Assembly: GCF_040545335.1 (NCBI RefSeq)
Contig: NZ_JBEPLU010000003.1
Location: 248,001 to 312,000, forward strand
Direction: 5' to 3'
DNA from: Phenylobacterium koreense
Lineage (GTDB): Bacteria > Pseudomonadota > Alphaproteobacteria > Caulobacterales > Caulobacteraceae
Length of the DNA: 64,000 bases
The position numbers and the translations under genes are program-made. Shown here piece after piece: positions 53,690 through 63,106 of this stretch; position 1 is the first letter of the stretch, and every line of letters starts with the position of its first letter. The notes beneath the pieces are model-generated. The model was not told where the DNA came from, did not search any database, and saw nothing but the letters and a program-made list of their open reading frames with translations.

Positions 53690-53762
53690 TCGACGCCCAT
53701 CGCCAAAATCGTCACGCATCGAGGTTAAGCCGCGAACCCGCCCCACTCACCCGAGCCGCCGA

Positions 53763-54269
53763 ATGCCGCAACCTGTCGTCATCTTCCCCTATGACCCAGC
53801 CTGGCCGCAGGTCTTCGCCGCGATCGAAGCGCGCCTTGCCGAGGCCCTCGGGGGGTGCGCCCTGGCCATCGAGCACGTCGGCAGCACCGCGGTTCCCGGG
53901 CTCGCCGCCAAGCCGATCATCGACATAGACGTCGTCATTGCGGCCGAGACCGACCTGCCGCTCGCGGCCGGCAGACTCGCCAGCATCGGCTACGCGCACA
54001 AGGGCGAACAGGGGGTGGCCGGGCGGCACGCTTTCAGTCGCCCGCAGGACCTGCCTTCGCATCACCTCTATGTCTGCGCCGCCGACAACCTGGAGCTGGC
54101 CCGCCACCTCGCCTTTCGCGACCATCTGCGCGCCAGCCCTGGCGACGCCGGAGCCTATGCCCGACTGAAGTACGAACTCGCCGAGCGCTTCGGCGCCGAC
54201 CGCGACGGCTACTCCCAGGCCAAGTCGGCCTTCGTCGAACAGATGCTACGCAAGGCTGCGTCCCACTGA
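53763..54269 (+). CDS. GrpB/UPF0157 family protein
   Basis: 168 residues. Nucleotidyltransferase-like fold: I-E-H-V-G-S-T-A-V-P-G-L-A-A-K-P-I-I-D-I-D is the family signature with the paired Asp. Function is not firmly known; some members act on dephospho-CoA or nucleotides. Single gene. Confidence 0.9.
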   Translation: MPQPVVIFPYDPAWPQVFAAIEARLAEALGGCALAIEHVGSTAVPGLAAKPIIDIDVVIAAETDLPLAAGRLASIGYAHKGEQGVAGRHAFSRPQDLPSHHLYVCAADNLELARHLAFRDHLRASPGDAGAYARLKYELAERFGADRDGYSQAKSAFVEQMLRKAASH

Positions 54270-54377
54270 TCGCCAGGGCGAGCCTCGCCTCCCCTAACCA
54301 CTTCGTCGCACCCTTTCGATGGAACCAAGCTGCGCCTTGGCCGCTTTCGCCGTGAATAAATTCGTCCGGAGCCAGCC

Positions 54378-55178
54378 TTGCGTACCCAACAGCTTCTCTA
54401 CGCCGCGGCCGGCGTGGTCGTCTTTGTCATCCTGCTGCTGATCGGCTGGGGGCTCACCCACAAGCCCGAGGGCGGGACGGTGCGGGGCGCGACGAATTTC
54501 GTGAGCGCCGTCGACCGCGCCCAGGCCGCCACCGTGATGGTCACCGTTTCCGGATCGGGTGACCAGGAAACCATGCAGATGGGCTCCGGCTTCGTCGTCT
54601 CTCCCGACGGCCTGGTCGTGACGGCCGCCCATGTCACGGGCCGCCTGCCGGTGGTCAACATGGTCTTCGCCGACGGCAGCGTCGCCCGCGCCGAACTGGC
54701 GGCTTCCGACGACGCCTCGGACGTGGCCGTCTTCCGCGTGACACCGGGCAAGCCGCTGATCGCCCTCTCCTTCGCCGACAGCAACCAGGTCAAGGCCGGC
54801 CAGCCGGTGCTGCTGATGGGCGCCCCTTACGGCCTCGTCGGGACGGCGACCTCCGGCATCGTCTCCGCCGTGAACCGCCAGATCGGCGCAGCCCCCATCG
54901 ACGAGGACGATCCCTTCGCCCAAGGCTCCCTCAGCGGCCCTGTGAAGTCCTACATCCAGACCGACGCGGCCCTGACCGCCGGCGGCTCCGGCGGCCCGCT
55001 GCTCAACGCCGCCGGGCAGGTGATCGGCATGGCCAGCGCCCGCGAGTCCCGCGGCGAACCCGGCGCAGGCCTGGCCTTCGCCATCCCCTCCAACGTCGTC
55101 AAGGACGCCGTCGAGCGCGTGAAGAACGCGCCCCAGCAAGCGCCGCCTCCGCCCATGCCACAGCCGAACAAGCGGTAG
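54378..55178 (+). CDS. Membrane-anchored S1C serine protease without PDZ
   Basis: 266 residues. One N-terminal membrane helix (about 7-26), then a trypsin-like domain: His in V-T-A-A-H-V, Asp in D-A-S-D-V-A-V, Ser in G-G-S-G-G-P-L. Pro-rich tail, no PDZ domain, so probably not a classical DegP trimer. Periplasmic. TTG 54378 has GGAG 6 nt upstream. Confidence 0.87.
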   Translation: MRTQQLLYAAAGVVVFVILLLIGWGLTHKPEGGTVRGATNFVSAVDRAQAATVMVTVSGSGDQETMQMGSGFVVSPDGLVVTAAHVTGRLPVVNMVFADGSVARAELAASDDASDVAVFRVTPGKPLIALSFADSNQVKAGQPVLLMGAPYGLVGTATSGIVSAVNRQIGAAPIDEDDPFAQGSLSGPVKSYIQTDAALTAGGSGGPLLNAAGQVIGMASARESRGEPGAGLAFAIPSNVVKDAVERVKNAPQQAPPPPMPQPNKR

Positions 55179-55215
55179 GACTCCTGCCGGCGGCCCCCGC
55201 AGGGGAGGATGCGGC

Positions 55216-55881
55216 TTAACCTGCCACCCTGATCCAGCGCTCCACCTCGTGCAGGTCGCGGGCGATCTGCACACACAGCGCCTGCATCTCTTCGGTGGCG
55301 TCCAGCAGGTCCGGCACCATCACCGTCATCATCCCGGCGGACGAGGCCGCACGCACGCCGTTGTGGCTGTCCTCCAGGGCCAGGCAGTCCTCCGGTGAGA
55401 TTCCCAGCCGCGCGGCGGCGGTCAGGAAGGGATCGGGATTGGGCTTGCCCCGCGCATAGTCTCCGCGCGCCACGACCGCATGGAACCGCGGAATGATCCC
55501 GCTTCGCCCCAGATGCGCCTCCACCGCCCGGTGGCTGGACGAGGTGGCGATGGCCCGCGGGACGGCCAGTTCGTCCAGGTGATCGAGCAGCTCCAGCACC
55601 CCGGCCTTCAGCGCGATGCCAATGGCGCAGGCCGCGTCCACGTGCTCCATCACCCGCGCATTGAAGGCGTCGATGGGAAAGTCGCCGCCGAAGTGGTCGA
55701 TGACCTTCTGGTTGCTGGCCGGTCCCGGCAGCCCGATCATGCTCTTGAACAGCGAGAGCGGCATGTCGTGGCCATGCTCGACCGCCGTGGCGATCATCGC
55801 GTCGCGATAGACCACCTCGGTGTCGCAGAGCAGGCCGTCCATGTCGAACACGACGGCCCTGGGTTTGCGCGGCAAGCTCAT
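55216..55881 (-). CDS. HAD-family phosphatase (beta-phosphoglucomutase-like)
   Basis: 221 residues. Motif I D-M-D-G-L-L-C-D-T-E, motif II A-T-S-S-S, motif III Lys in G-K-P-N-P-D-P-F, motif IV L-E-D-S-H-N-G. Cap domain type C1. Substrate unknown. 48 nt after serB on the same strand, so it may be co-transcribed. Confidence 0.9.
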   Translation of the reverse strand: MSLPRKPRAVVFDMDGLLCDTEVVYRDAMIATAVEHGHDMPLSLFKSMIGLPGPASNQKVIDHFGGDFPIDAFNARVMEHVDAACAIGIALKAGVLELLDHLDELAVPRAIATSSSHRAVEAHLGRSGIIPRFHAVVARGDYARGKPNPDPFLTAAARLGISPEDCLALEDSHNGVRAASSAGMMTVMVPDLLDATEEMQALCVQIARDLHEVERWIRVAG

Positions 55882-55929
55882 GCTGGGCTTCTACCGCCTC
55901 GCCGCGCCGGCGGAAAATCAAACCCGGCT

Positions 55930-56823
55930 TCAGTCGGTTACGAACTCGTCGGCCCGATAGCCCTGGAAGTAGAGCAGCGCCGTCAGGTCCGCATGGTCCA
56001 CCTTGGCGTCGGCCTGGGCCGCGACGATCGGTTTGGCGCGATAGGCGACCCCCAGGCCCGCCTCCTCGATCATGCCCAGGTCGTTGGCCCCGTCGCCGAT
56101 CGCCAGGGCCTCGGCGAGGGTGATCCCCTGCCCCTGCGCCTCATCGCGCAGGGCCGCGAGCTTGGCCTCGCGGCCTAGGATCGGCTCGCCCACCGTACCG
56201 GCGAGGGCCGTCTCGTCGTGGTGCAGGATGTTGGCCCGGTCGGCATGGAAGCCCGCAGCCGCCGCCACCTTGCCGGTGAAGAAGGTGAAGCCGCCCGAGA
56301 CCAGCACGCAGCGCGCGCCGTGCTCGGCCATGGTGCGGACAAGGGTGCGCGCGCCGGGGTTCAGCCGAACCCGCTCGTCGAACGCCTGCTGCAGAGCGCT
56401 CAGCGGCAGGCCCTTCAGCATCGCCACCCGCTCGCGCAGGGCGCCTTCGAAGTCGAGTTCGCCGCGCATGGCCCGCTCGGTGATCAGCGAGACCTGGGCC
56501 TTCACGCCTGCGAAGTCGGCCAGTTCGTCGATGCACTCGCAGCCGATGATGGTCGAATCCATGTCGGCCACCAGCAGCCGCTTCTTGCGTCCGTTCCAGG
56601 GCTGGGCGCACACGTCGATGGGCCAGGGGGCCAGGGCCGCCTCGGCCGCCGCCCGCACCGGACCGATGGCGTCCGCCTCGACAAGCAGGTCCAGCGCGCC
56701 GTCGCCGAGCACGCGCGGCTCCTTGACGCGAGCGTGCGCGCCTGCGAGCGCTGGGGTCAGGGTGGCGACGGCAAGCGCCGCCGCATCTGAATCGGGACCG
56801 ACAAGGGTAAGGGCGATCTGCAT
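55930..56823 (-). CDS. serB: Phosphoserine phosphatase
   Basis: 297 residues. Last step of serine synthesis. N-terminal ACT-like part (about 1-80), HAD core with motif I D-M-D-S-T-I-I-G, motif II S-G-G-F-T-F-F, and G-D-G-A-N-D-L. Start ATG 56823-56821 shares CATG with the miaA start on the other strand. An in-frame ATG at 56835 would reach into miaA. Confidence 0.93.
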   Translation of the reverse strand: MQIALTLVGPDSDAAALAVATLTPALAGAHARVKEPRVLGDGALDLLVEADAIGPVRAAAEAALAPWPIDVCAQPWNGRKKRLLVADMDSTIIGCECIDELADFAGVKAQVSLITERAMRGELDFEGALRERVAMLKGLPLSALQQAFDERVRLNPGARTLVRTMAEHGARCVLVSGGFTFFTGKVAAAAGFHADRANILHHDETALAGTVGEPILGREAKLAALRDEAQGQGITLAEALAIGDGANDLGMIEEAGLGVAYRAKPIVAAQADAKVDHADLTALLYFQGYRADEFVTD

Positions 56824-56824
56824 G
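56821..56824. promoter_or_regulatory. CATG serving as start codon on both strands
   Basis: ATG of serB (minus, 56823-56821) and ATG of miaA (plus, 56822-56824) overlap by 2 nt. There is no intergenic DNA; each promoter and ribosome site must lie inside the other gene. Confidence 0.75.
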
Positions 56825-57751
56825 GAGCCCCGCATCTGGCTGATCGCCGGGCCGACCGCAAGCGGCAAGTCCGCCCTGGCCCTGCGCCTCGCCCGTCACA
56901 TCGGCGCGGAAATCATCAACGCCGACGCCCTGCAGCTCTATTCCGACCTGCGCCTGCTGACCGCCCGCCCCTCGGCGGCGGAGGAGGCCCAGGCTCCGCA
57001 CCACCTGTTCGGCGTCGCCGACGCCGCCGACGGCTGGTCGGTGGGGCGCTGGTTGCGCGCAGCGACCGCCCTGATCGACGAGATCACCGGACGCGGCCGC
57101 CCGGTGGTGGTGGTCGGCGGCACCGGTCTTTATTTCCGCGCCCTCACCCATGGCCTTGCCGAAGTCCCCAACACGCCGCTCGGCGTGCGCGAAACCGTCG
57201 CCGCCGAGTTCGAGGCCCTGGGCGAGGCCGCCTTCCGCCAACGCCTGGCCAAGGCCGATCCCGCCGCCGAGGCCCGCATCTCCCCCTCCGATCGTCAGCG
57301 CCTGACCCGCGCCTGGGAGGTCTATGTCGCCACAGGGACCTCGCTCAGCGACTGGCAGGCCCGAACCTCCCCGGCCCTCGCGCCGAGAAGCTGGAGCGCC
57401 GTCGCCCTCGACCCGCCGCGTCCCGCCCTCTTCGCCCGCTGCGACGCGCGCCTGGGGCTGATGGTCGCGCAGGGCGCCCTGGACGAGGTCGCCGCCCTGG
57501 CCGCCCGCAACCTCGCCCCCGACCTGCCGGCCATGAAGGCGGTCGGCTATCGCGAGCTCGCCGCCGTGGTCCGCGGCGAGGTTCCGCTATCGGCAGGTTT
57601 GGAGGCGGCTCGGCAGGAAACCCGCCGATACGCCAAGCGACAGGCCACCTGGATGCGCGGTCAGATGGCCGATTGGCCCCGCATCGACGCGATCGAGCAC
57701 GAGGCCCAATGGAGGCAGTTTATTGCGTTAAACCCCGTCTTGACGGCCTGA
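56822..57751 (+). CDS. miaA: tRNA dimethylallyltransferase
   Basis: 309 residues. Adds dimethylallyl to A37 of tRNAs reading UNN codons. P-loop [42 protein letters not shown]-x-T-W. The ATG follows AAGGG at about 10 nt. Its end carries CCGTC-TT-GACGG (57735-57746). Its tRNA product affects reading of leader peptides, notable as the ilv leader follows. Confidence 0.93.
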   Translation: MEPRIWLIAGPTASGKSALALRLARHIGAEIINADALQLYSDLRLLTARPSAAEEAQAPHHLFGVADAADGWSVGRWLRAATALIDEITGRGRPVVVVGGTGLYFRALTHGLAEVPNTPLGVRETVAAEFEALGEAAFRQRLAKADPAAEARISPSDRQRLTRAWEVYVATGTSLSDWQARTSPALAPRSWSAVALDPPRPALFARCDARLGLMVAQGALDEVAALAARNLAPDLPAMKAVGYRELAAVVRGEVPLSAGLEAARQETRRYAKRQATWMRGQMADWPRIDAIEHEAQWRQFIALNPVLTA

Positions 57752-57763
57752 GCGGGGCATGCC

Positions 57764-57841
57764 ATGAGCCTTCCAGAGTTTATTTGGAGAACGCTCGTGC
57801 GTGAGCTTCTTGTACTTTCTGGGCGACCCCTCGCGGACTGA
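57764..57841 (+). CDS. ilv operon leader peptide, 25 residues
   Basis: Short frame ATG 57764 to TGA 57841 right before ilvB. Its content is rich in branched-chain residues (F-I-W, T-L-V-R-E-L-L-V-L-S), with Leu mostly as CTT, Val as GTG/GTA and Ile as ATT, codons that are unusual in this GC-rich DNA. GCGACC (57823-57828) can pair with GGTCGC (57862-57867), and GACCT (57840-57844) with AGGTC (57861-57865), giving competing RNA folds before the terminator. Confidence 0.75.
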   Translation: MSLPEFIWRTLVRELLVLSGRPLAD

Positions 57842-57873
57842 CCTCGTGTCGGACCGCTAAAGGTCGCTCGTCC

Positions 57874-57895
57874 AGGCCCCTTGAGGGCCTTTTTT
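57874..57895 (+). terminator. Attenuator (intrinsic terminator) before ilvB
   Basis: AGGCCC (57874-57879), loop CTTGA, GGGCCT (57885-57890), followed by TTTTT (57891-57895). It stands 28 nt before the ilvB ATG, in line with transcription attenuation. Confidence 0.85.
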
Positions 57896-57922
57896 ATTGC
57901 CGAAAATCAAGGCCTTGCTCAA

Positions 57923-59719
57923 ATGACCGCCCATCAGACGATAGCTGCCGAAGCGACGATAGACACCCTGACGGGTGCGGAGATCGTGGTCCGCGCCCTG
58001 ATCGACCAGGGCGTAGAGGTGCTTTTCGGCTATCCCGGCGGCGCGGTCCTTCCGATCTATGACGCGCTCTTCGAAGAGAAGCGCCTGCAGCACGTCCTGG
58101 TCCGCCACGAGCAGGGCGCGACCCACATGGCCGAGGGCTACGCCCGCTCGACCGGCAAGCCCGGCGTCGTCCTGGTCACCTCCGGCCCGGGCGCGACCAA
58201 CGCCGTCACCGGCATCGTCGACGCCCTGATGGACTCGATCCCGCTGGTCGTCTTCACCGGCCAGGTCGCCACCCACCTGATCGGCACCGACGCCTTCCAG
58301 GAGTGCGACACCATCGGGATCACCCGCCCGATCACCAAGCACAACTACCTGGTCAAGGACGTCGCCGACCTGCCGCGGGTCATCCACGAGGCGTTCCACA
58401 TCGCCACCTCCGGCCGTCCCGGCCCGGTGGTCATCGACATTCCGAAGGACGTCCAGTTCGCCAAGGGCGTCTACAAGGGCCCGGCCGAGGTCGTTCACGC
58501 GCACAACTACGCGCCACGCACCAAGGGCGAGCCCTCGAAGATCGCCGAGGCGGCGGCCATGATCGCCGGCGCCCGCCGGCCGATCCTCTATACCGGCGGC
58601 GGCGTCATCAACGCCGGCCCCCGCGCCGCCGAACTGCTGCGCGAGTTCGCCGCCCTGACCGGCGCGCCGGTCACCTCGACCCTGATGGGCCTGGGCGCCT
58701 TCCCGGCCTCGGACCCGGCCTGGCTGGGCATGGTCGGCATGCACGGAAGCTTCGAAGCCAACAACGCCATGCACGACTGCGACGTCATGGTCGCCGTGGG
58801 CGCCCGCTTCGACGACCGCGTCACCGGCCGCCTCGACGCCTTCGCCCCGCACTCGAAGAAGATCCACATCGACATCGACGCCTCGTCGATCAGCAAGAAC
58901 GTGCGGGCCGACATCGGCATCGTCGGCGACGCCGCCAGCGTGCTGGAAGACCTCGTTTCCGTCTGGAAGAGCCGCAACCTCTCGACCGACAAGCCCTCGC
59001 TGGACGACTGGTGGCGCCAGATCGAGGCCTGGCGCGCGCGCCAGTCGTTCCGCTACCGGCCCGACGCCAAGCTGATCAAGCCGCAGTACGCCATCGAGCG
59101 CCTGTACGAGCTGACCAAGGACCGTGAGACCTACATCACCACCGAGGTCGGCCAGCACCAGATGTGGGCGGCCCAATACTATCACTTCGACAAGCCCAAT
59201 CACTGGATGACCTCCGGCGGCCTCGGCACCATGGGCTATGGCCTGCCCGCCGCCGTGGGTGTGCAGATGGCCCATCCGGACGCCCTGGTCGTGGACATCG
59301 CCGGCGACGCCTCGGTGCAGATGACCATGCAGGAGATCGCCACCGCCATTCAGTACGACCTGCCGATCAAGGTCTTCATCCTGAACAACGAATGGATGGG
59401 CATGGTCCGCCAATGGCAGCAACTGCTGCACGGCGAGCGCTACAGCCACTCCTATTCGGAGAGCCTGCCGGACTTCGTGAAAATGGCCGAGGCGTTCGGC
59501 GGCGTCGGCATCCGCGCCGAACATCCGGACGAACTGGACGACAAAATCCGCCAGATGATCGAGTCCAGGAAGCCGGTCCTCTTCGACTGCCGGGTGACCA
59601 AGGAAGAGAACTGCTTCCCGATGATCCCCTCCGGCAAGGCCCACAACGAGATGATCATGGCCGAGGAAGCCCGCGACCTCGGCTCGATCATCGATGACGC
59701 CGGCAAGCGCCTGGTCTGA
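57923..59719 (+). CDS. ilvB: Acetolactate synthase, large subunit
   Basis: 598 residues. ThDP-dependent first step of valine, leucine and isoleucine synthesis. Catalytic Glu in [10 protein letters not shown], ThDP site [23 protein letters not shown] 57923 chosen over a frame that would start within the terminator. The small subunit gene lies 1.9 kb downstream, with two other genes between. Confidence 0.96.
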   Translation: MTAHQTIAAEATIDTLTGAEIVVRALIDQGVEVLFGYPGGAVLPIYDALFEEKRLQHVLVRHEQGATHMAEGYARSTGKPGVVLVTSGPGATNAVTGIVDALMDSIPLVVFTGQVATHLIGTDAFQECDTIGITRPITKHNYLVKDVADLPRVIHEAFHIATSGRPGPVVIDIPKDVQFAKGVYKGPAEVVHAHNYAPRTKGEPSKIAEAAAMIAGARRPILYTGGGVINAGPRAAELLREFAALTGAPVTSTLMGLGAFPASDPAWLGMVGMHGSFEANNAMHDCDVMVAVGARFDDRVTGRLDAFAPHSKKIHIDIDASSISKNVRADIGIVGDAASVLEDLVSVWKSRNLSTDKPSLDDWWRQIEAWRARQSFRYRPDAKLIKPQYAIERLYELTKDRETYITTEVGQHQMWAAQYYHFDKPNHWMTSGGLGTMGYGLPAAVGVQMAHPDALVVDIAGDASVQMTMQEIATAIQYDLPIKVFILNNEWMGMVRQWQQLLHGERYSHSYSESLPDFVKMAEAFGGVGIRAEHPDELDDKIRQMIESRKPVLFDCRVTKEENCFPMIPSGKAHNEMIMAEEARDLGSIIDDAGKRLV

Positions 59720-59805
59720 CACGGAGAGTTTTTAAGCCGGCCACGCAACTCACTGGTGTGGTTGCGGCTTTTCTTGGAGATCGCGGCTGCGGCTGGGAGC
59801 TCCAC

Positions 59806-61098
59806 ATGTACGACTACGACCGGACGAACATCGTCCTGATGGAGTGGGGGCCGCGACTGCTCGCGGCCGTCGCCATCCTCATCGTCGCGCATTTCGTGGG
59901 CAAGGCGGTGCAGTGGGGCCTGGCCAAGCTCATCGACCGCTTCCCCGGCGCGGCGCGGCATAATGCGGGCGTCCCACCCAAGCAGAGCATCGGCTACCAG
60001 CTCGGCCAACTCGGCTATTGGCTGGTGCTGCTGATCGGGCTGGTCGCCGCCCTAGGGGTCATCGGCCTTCAAGGCGTCGTCACGCCGCTGAACACCCTGA
60101 CCACCGGCTTCCTGACCTTCGTCCCGAACGTGGTCGGCGCGGCGGTGATCTTCTTCGTCGGCATGCTGCTGGCGACGATCGCCAAGCGCGTCGTCGAGGT
60201 CGCGCTTGGCGCCGCACGTGTCGACGCCTGGCTGGAAAAGGCGGGACTTTCCCGCACCACTGGCGCGTCGGGCCTGTCGAAGGCGGCCGGCACGCTGGTC
60301 TTCGTCCTGATCCTGATCCCGGCGACGATCGCGGCCCTCGAGCAGCTCGGCATCGCGGCGATCTCCGACCCTGCCGTCCAGGTGCTGAGCGCCGTCCTGG
60401 CCGCGATCCCGCGCATCGTCGCCGCCCTGATCGTTCTTGCCCTGGCCTTCTTCATCGGCCGCTGGGTGGCCAGCCTGATCGAACAGCTACTGCCGTCCCT
60501 GGGCTTCGACCGCATGTTCCGCGGCATCACTGGCCGCGCCGAGCCGCTCACCCCGCCCGAGGAACTCACCGGCGAAGCGCCGGCGGCGCCCACGACGGTC
60601 AGCCCCTCGAAGGTCGTCGGCCAGCTCGCCCTGGCCGCCATCGTGCTCTTTTCCGCGGTCGAAGCGGCGCGCCTGCTGGAATTCGTCGCCATCGCCTCGA
60701 TGCTGGAGCAGATCCTTCAACTGGCCGCCCACGTCCTGTTTGGAGGCGTGATCATCACCGCCGGGGTGCTGGTGGGGAACTTCCTGGCGAGGCTGATCGA
60801 CAGCTCGACCGGCGGGGCCGACAGCTTCGCATCGGTCATCGTGCGCTGGGCGACCATCGCCCTGGCGACGGCCATGGGCCTGCGGTTCATGGGCATAGCC
60901 GACGAGATCGTCATCCTCGCATTCGGCCTGATCCTGGGCTCGGCGGCGGTCGCGGCCGCCCTGGCCTTCGGGATCGGCGGCCGCGAGACCGCCCACCGCC
61001 TGCTCGAGCGCTGGACAGCCCCGCTGCAGGGGGGCGGGCCGAGGCCGCCGCCGAGGCCCCGCAGGCCTCCCCCGACGCCTCCGCCCCCCGCGATCTAG
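59806..61098 (+). CDS. Mechanosensitive-channel-like protein (CmpX type)
   Basis: 430 residues with repeated conserved TM helices (PF05552-like T-L-T-T-G-F-L-T-F-V-P-N-V-V-G-A-A and a second set), about eight or more membrane segments, and a Pro/Arg-rich C-terminus. Likely inner-membrane osmotic channel; not a canonical MscS. GGGAG before ATG 59806. Lies between ilvB and ilvN. Confidence 0.83.
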   Translation: MYDYDRTNIVLMEWGPRLLAAVAILIVAHFVGKAVQWGLAKLIDRFPGAARHNAGVPPKQSIGYQLGQLGYWLVLLIGLVAALGVIGLQGVVTPLNTLTTGFLTFVPNVVGAAVIFFVGMLLATIAKRVVEVALGAARVDAWLEKAGLSRTTGASGLSKAAGTLVFVLILIPATIAALEQLGIAAISDPAVQVLSAVLAAIPRIVAALIVLALAFFIGRWVASLIEQLLPSLGFDRMFRGITGRAEPLTPPEELTGEAPAAPTTVSPSKVVGQLALAAIVLFSAVEAARLLEFVAIASMLEQILQLAAHVLFGGVIITAGVLVGNFLARLIDSSTGGADSFASVIVRWATIALATAMGLRFMGIADEIVILAFGLILGSAAVAAALAFGIGGRETAHRLLERWTAPLQGGGPRPPPRPRRPPPTPPPPAI

Positions 61099-61099
61099 C

Positions 61100-61459
61100 T
61101 CACTCGCCGTAGAAGAAGCGTTCCTCGGCGATCTTGCCGTTCTTCACTGTGTAGACGCCGACCTCGTCCATCTGCATGCGGTTGCCGGACTGCTTCTCGG
61201 TCAGGTCCATCTTGAAGCGCACCGCGAACTGGTCGCCGTTCACGTAAGGCCCTTCGACCGAGGTGGAGTGGATTTCGTGGGCGTTGTTCCACCACTCGCC
61301 CTTGCCGCGAACCGCCTCCTTGCCGCGCATCTCGGCCATATCTCCGGGCGCGGCCTCGACGCTCAGGACGTCGTCGGCCCAGTACTTCTCGCCCGCCTCG
61401 TCGAACTTGCCGGCCTTGCACAGGGCCACAAGGTCATTGGCGATGTCTTGCGTGCTCAT
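61100..61459 (-). CDS. NTF2/SnoaL-like protein
   Basis: 119 residues. SnoaL-type fold: F-D-E-A-G-E-K-Y-W-A-D-D-V, G-K-E-A-V-R-G-K-G-E-W-W and C-terminal K-I-A-E-E-R-F-F-Y. Cytoplasmic, function unknown. Only 1 nt from the channel gene stop (convergent), divergent from ilvN. Confidence 0.83.
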   Translation of the reverse strand: MSTQDIANDLVALCKAGKFDEAGEKYWADDVLSVEAAPGDMAEMRGKEAVRGKGEWWNNAHEIHSTSVEGPYVNGDQFAVRFKMDLTEKQSGNRMQMDEVGVYTVKNGKIAEERFFYGE

Positions 61460-61611
61460 GACTGTCAGCTCCGGTTGGGCGCAGGCCCCAGCCCGCGCGA
61501 AGAGGCGATTTCACTCACCAAACACCGTTCTTCGCAAGTGAATTGTTTATGATTTGTTCCGGCCTACGTGATCCCTCTCGCTTGCGCCCGGCGAACGCAT
61601 GTGACACCTCC

Positions 61612-62187
61612 ATGGCGACTGACGTTCAGAGAACCCGCATGCCCGATCCTCAGCCCGCTTCCGTCTACGATCTCAGCCACGCAGAGGAGGCCGAGAGCCT
61701 GGCGACCTTCGCCATCCTCGTGGACAACGAGCCGGGGGTCCTGCATCGCCTGGTCGGGCTGTTCGCCGCCCGCGGCTACAACATCGAGAGCCTGACCGTC
61801 GCCGAGACCGACCGGCGCGCCCACACCAGCCGGGTCACCATCGTCACCCGCGGCGCGCCCCACGTCCTCGAGCAGATCGAGGCCCAGCTCCAGAAGATGG
61901 TCGCCACCCGCCACGTCCAGGACGTGACCCGTGACCCGAACGGCCTGGAGCGCGAACTGGCCCTGGTGAAGGTCAAGGGAACCGGCGCCGACCGGGTCGA
62001 GGCCCTGCGCATCGCCGACATCTTCCGGGCCCGGGTGATCGACACCACCATCGACAGCTTCATCTTCGAGCTCACCGGCGCCTCGGGCAAGATCGACAAG
62101 TTCATCGAGCTGATGCGCCCGCTCGGCCTGGTGGAACTCTCGCGGACCGGCGTGCTTTCCATCACCAGGGGCGCAGCCGCCATGTGA
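61612..62187 (+). CDS. ilvN: Acetolactate synthase, small (regulatory) subunit
   Basis: 191 residues. Two ACT-like domains; the first has F-A-I-L-V-D-N-E-P-G-V-L-H-R-L-V-G-L-F. Binds valine for feedback inhibition and activates IlvB. ATG 61612 has no clear Shine-Dalgarno; ATG 61639 is an alternative. The gene opposite and upstream (NTF2-like) means it needs its own promoter or a long read-through from ilvB. Confidence 0.94.
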   Translation: MATDVQRTRMPDPQPASVYDLSHAEEAESLATFAILVDNEPGVLHRLVGLFAARGYNIESLTVAETDRRAHTSRVTIVTRGAPHVLEQIEAQLQKMVATRHVQDVTRDPNGLERELALVKVKGTGADRVEALRIADIFRARVIDTTIDSFIFELTGASGKIDKFIELMRPLGLVELSRTGVLSITRGAAAM

Positions 62188-62197
62188 GGAGGATCGC

Positions 62198-63106
62198 GTG
62201 GTCCGTTTCGCCACGATCGCCTTCTGCCTCGCCTGTTTTTCTCAAGCCTCGGCCCAGCCCGCCCCGGCGGCGCCTCCGGCGCAAGCCGCAATTCCGCCTT
62301 CGGCCCTCGATTGGCCCTGGCCCCAGCCGGATCCGAAATCCTGGTGGGACGACAAGTGGCCGGTCGCCGACGAGGCGGCCGATCCCCTGGCAGGCCGCCG
62401 GCTCGGCCGCCGCGAGCGCCTGCCGGTCATCGACAACGGCTATGATCCCCTGCTCTACCGGCTGTGGGGCCTGCAGCCGCTGCAGAACCAGATCCTCCGC
62501 TCCGGTGAGATGATCGTCGAAGTCGCCGTCCGTCCCACCACCTCGGCCCGCCAGACCCTCGTACGGGCGACCGTCCGCCGCGACGGCAAGGCCTTCATCC
62601 AGGCCCGCGCAGGCCTCGGCTGCTGCGATCCGGGCGTCGCCCGCCGCATTGGTTTCGATGTCGAAGCCCCGCCTGGCTCGGCGGAAAGATTGCTGGCCTT
62701 GCGCGAGGACCCGCTGTGGAGCGCCCCGCGCGAGGTGCGGGTGGACTATGGCTCCGGCGCGGCCGACGCTCTCTGCGTGGAGGGCACCTCCTATGATCTG
62801 ACCCTGCTGGTCCCGGGCCAGTCGCGGTCGGTGCGCCGCGCCTGCGATACGGCCGAGATCGGTCAGGCGGCCGACGTCCTGGAAACCGTCCTTGGCCTGG
62901 CGCTCGGCCACGAGCCGCGGATTGACGTGATCTATCCGGGCGGCGCCGATTTCTCCTCGGCCCGCGCCGCCTATCAGAGCCTCGGCGCCGAGGGAGGCCA
63001 GTTGAAGCCGGCCCCCAACACCAGGCCGCAGCCGCCGGCCTTCCCGGTCCCGCCGCCGGAGACGGAAACCTTGGCCGTTCCGCCGACGCCTAGCGCAGGA
63101 CCTTGA
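62198..63106 (+). CDS. Secreted protein of unknown function, Pro-rich ends
   Basis: 302 residues. Signal peptide about 1-20 (A-S-A-Q), Pro/Ala-rich linker (about 21-37), a W-rich stretch (W-P-W-P-Q-P, W-W-D-D-K-W), a central domain with G-C-C-D-P and two further Cys, and a Pro-rich tail. No family recognised. GTG 62198 has GAGGAGG 6 nt upstream, 10 nt after ilvN. 17 nt of its end overlap aqpZ on the other strand. Confidence 0.7.
   Translation: MVRFATIAFCLACFSQASAQPAPAAPPAQAAIPPSALDWPWPQPDPKSWWDDKWPVADEAADPLAGRRLGRRERLPVIDNGYDPLLYRLWGLQPLQNQILRSGEMIVEVAVRPTTSARQTLVRATVRRDGKAFIQARAGLGCCDPGVARRIGFDVEAPPGSAERLLALREDPLWSAPREVRVDYGSGAADALCVEGTSYDLTLLVPGQSRSVRRACDTAEIGQAADVLETVLGLALGHEPRIDVIYPGGADFSSARAAYQSLGAEGGQLKPAPNTRPQPPAFPVPPPETETLAVPPTPSAGP

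Noticed and set aside
57857..59722. A 621-codon minus-strand open frame
   Set aside because: Antisense of ilvB, and it would run across the attenuator.
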